Below are positions 62,794-64,000 of a stretch of 64,000 bases of DNA, in pieces. Every line of letters starts with the position of its first letter. Position 1 is the stretch's first letter. The stretch is from Lytechinus pictus (Eukaryota > Echinodermata > Echinoidea > Temnopleuroida > Toxopneustidae), in NCBI RefSeq assembly GCF_037042905.1, contig NC_087254.1, forward strand, positions 11,517,103 to 11,581,102. Reading direction: 5' to 3'. The position numbers and the translations under genes are program-made. The notes under the pieces are model-generated. The model had not been told where the DNA came from. It ran no database searches and was given only the letters and a program-made list of their open reading frames with translations.

Positions 62794-63820
62794 CTGAAGG
62801 GAGAAATAATGATCAGTATGATCAGAGTAATTATGTATAATGAAAATAATGTATATTCAACAATTGAATTTAAAACTATTTTGTGGATAGGCTTGGAACC
62901 CTGCACATACTATATTTGGAATGAACTGGAATGCTGTCGAAGTGAAAACTTTTAGGCAATTCCAGGGGCCGCGGAACCGGGGATAGGGACTTCAGCTACC
63001 ACATTTCTCGATAAACGTGCATAAAAGCATAAAATCATCTGATAATCTGATTGTAATTTTTTTATAATTCATTCTACGACTATAGGCGTGGTACGGGAGT
63101 CGGTGAAATCATGTCCGCAAATTTGAACAAAAGATTAAAAGTAAAAAAGAAAAGTGATGCAGGTTATCTATAATTACCTTTGTAACAGATCTGTATCTCC
63201 TATACTCACTCTTTATCAAACTTCTGCTTATAGAATGTAAATAAAAGCAATACATCTAGCAAACTGCAACGGCAATTTAAAGTTAGCTGAAAAGAAAATG
63301 TGCAGGGTGCCACCCAGCCTGGTGCCCAAATCTTTTTATGTTTTCAGAAAACTATTTAAATCACCAACAATATCAAATAGAGATTAAGCTTCGAAACTTG
63401 CATGGATCCTAATGATGAGCTTTTGAGTAAAATAACAAAAGAAACGGGAAAAAATTATTTTGCTAACAACAGTGGACATCGCTGTAGAGAACAAACATAT
63501 GACTGGGAAAAACGATTTGAGTCACCAGGCCCGTAACCAGGATTTTCAAAACATTGTCCTGTAATCGTTGGAAATGGAATAAACGAAATGAAAATTAAAA
63601 AAAATAATGTGACCGCGAAGCGCGAGCTGAAATATTTGATATACTGACCTTTTCCTGAAATGCACCTTCTCTTTCTTTTTGGCTCTTGGCCAACGGGGGG
63701 GAGGGGGAGGGGTCCGTAGGTCCTATTACCCCCCCCCCCCCCGGCTACGAGCCTGGTCATTGTAGCGTTTATATAAATGTACATATACATATATCCTATC
63801 CCGGATAGGATCGTACTCAC

Positions 63821-64000
63821 TTATTAGTTGCAATGGTGTTCCTGTTCCCGAGCCATCAACATCGCATACGAACACCCCTTCATCGACCTCATCGTTACAG
63901 TTAATCCAAATCAAGATCCAGTAATAAACAAGCTTCAGGTCGATTAACTCTCGCATTTGTTTGAATTCGCCTTCAGAGCTTAAATGTAGGAGGGACGGCG
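63821..64000 (-). CDS. Paralogous lectin gene, CTLD exon (cut by window edge)
   Basis: Copy of the exon at 45790-46086; the first 180 bases from its donor are visible. The sequence is identical except for one replacement (Gln to Arg) and a cluster where copy 1 has KFFSFWIWIN and this copy has KLVYYWILIWIN, a two-codon length change plus four replacements. The frame is intact. The rest of the exon and the upstream gene lie outside the window. Confidence 0.9.

Larger units (their letters stand above)
59018..64000. repeat. Segmental duplication, copy 2
   Basis: Direct copy of 38929-46010, about 20 kb away in the same orientation, so it arose by tandem duplication. It has empty target sites for the hAT of copy 1 (59404-59411) and its own 175-bp insertion. 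Identity is very high in non-coding parts and visibly lower in the lectin exons. The block probably continues past the right edge. Confidence 0.95.

Overview
The window looks like nuclear DNA of a deuterostome invertebrate, most likely a sea urchin or a close echinoderm relative. This rests on intron-rich genes, a secreted protein that joins EGF, hyalin-type (HYR) and C-type lectin domains, tRNA-derived SINEs, a very high density of short inverted-repeat transposons, and frequent poly-G/poly-C tracts. No species can be assigned from the sequence alone. Nothing prokaryotic is present, and most long open frames are repeat translations.

Two genes can be assembled exon by exon, both on the minus strand. 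(1) About 25.9-10.8 kb: a complete five-exon rhodopsin-class GPCR (438 residues predicted) with seven membrane segments, DRY, CWTP and NSxxDPxxY motifs. Its introns hold a minisatellite-type element at both ends of intron 2, two SINEs and other repeats. (2) About 55.8-44.6 kb: a secreted mosaic protein (530 residues predicted) with a signal peptide, a four-cysteine module, one EGF domain, three HYR domains and a C-type lectin-like domain (CTLD) split over two exons. Every coding intron is phase 1.

The 3' part of gene 2 plus its downstream flank (38.93-46.0 kb) is repeated in direct orientation at 59.02-64.0 kb. There it forms the 3' end of a second, paralogous gene that continues past the right edge. 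So the right half of the window is part of a tandem lectin gene cluster. The intron next to the last exon differs at about 1 site in 230, but the last exon differs at 10 sites in 152, all amino-acid changing. The CTLD exon shows the same pattern. I consider this the most interesting biology in the window.

The rest is repeat-rich. At 30.58-34.99 kb there is a nearly perfect 4.4-kb palindrome with arms of about 2 kb built from an AT-rich 31-bp tandem repeat. Transposons with readable ends and target-site duplications include hAT elements at 26.54-27.69, 39.08-42.90 (with a second hAT nested at 39.33-41.55), 58.52-58.83 and 59.17-60.73 kb, a mariner-like MITE at 5.91-6.72 kb, a 175-bp MITE with 9-bp duplication at 62.19-62.36 kb, and many small families. 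A 1.1-kb CAT/CAC microsatellite lies at 8.43-9.51 kb. Decayed reverse-transcriptase fragments lie at 4.05-4.31, 43.6-43.8 and 61.4-61.7 kb. Exon limits and translations were read by eye and have no transcript support.
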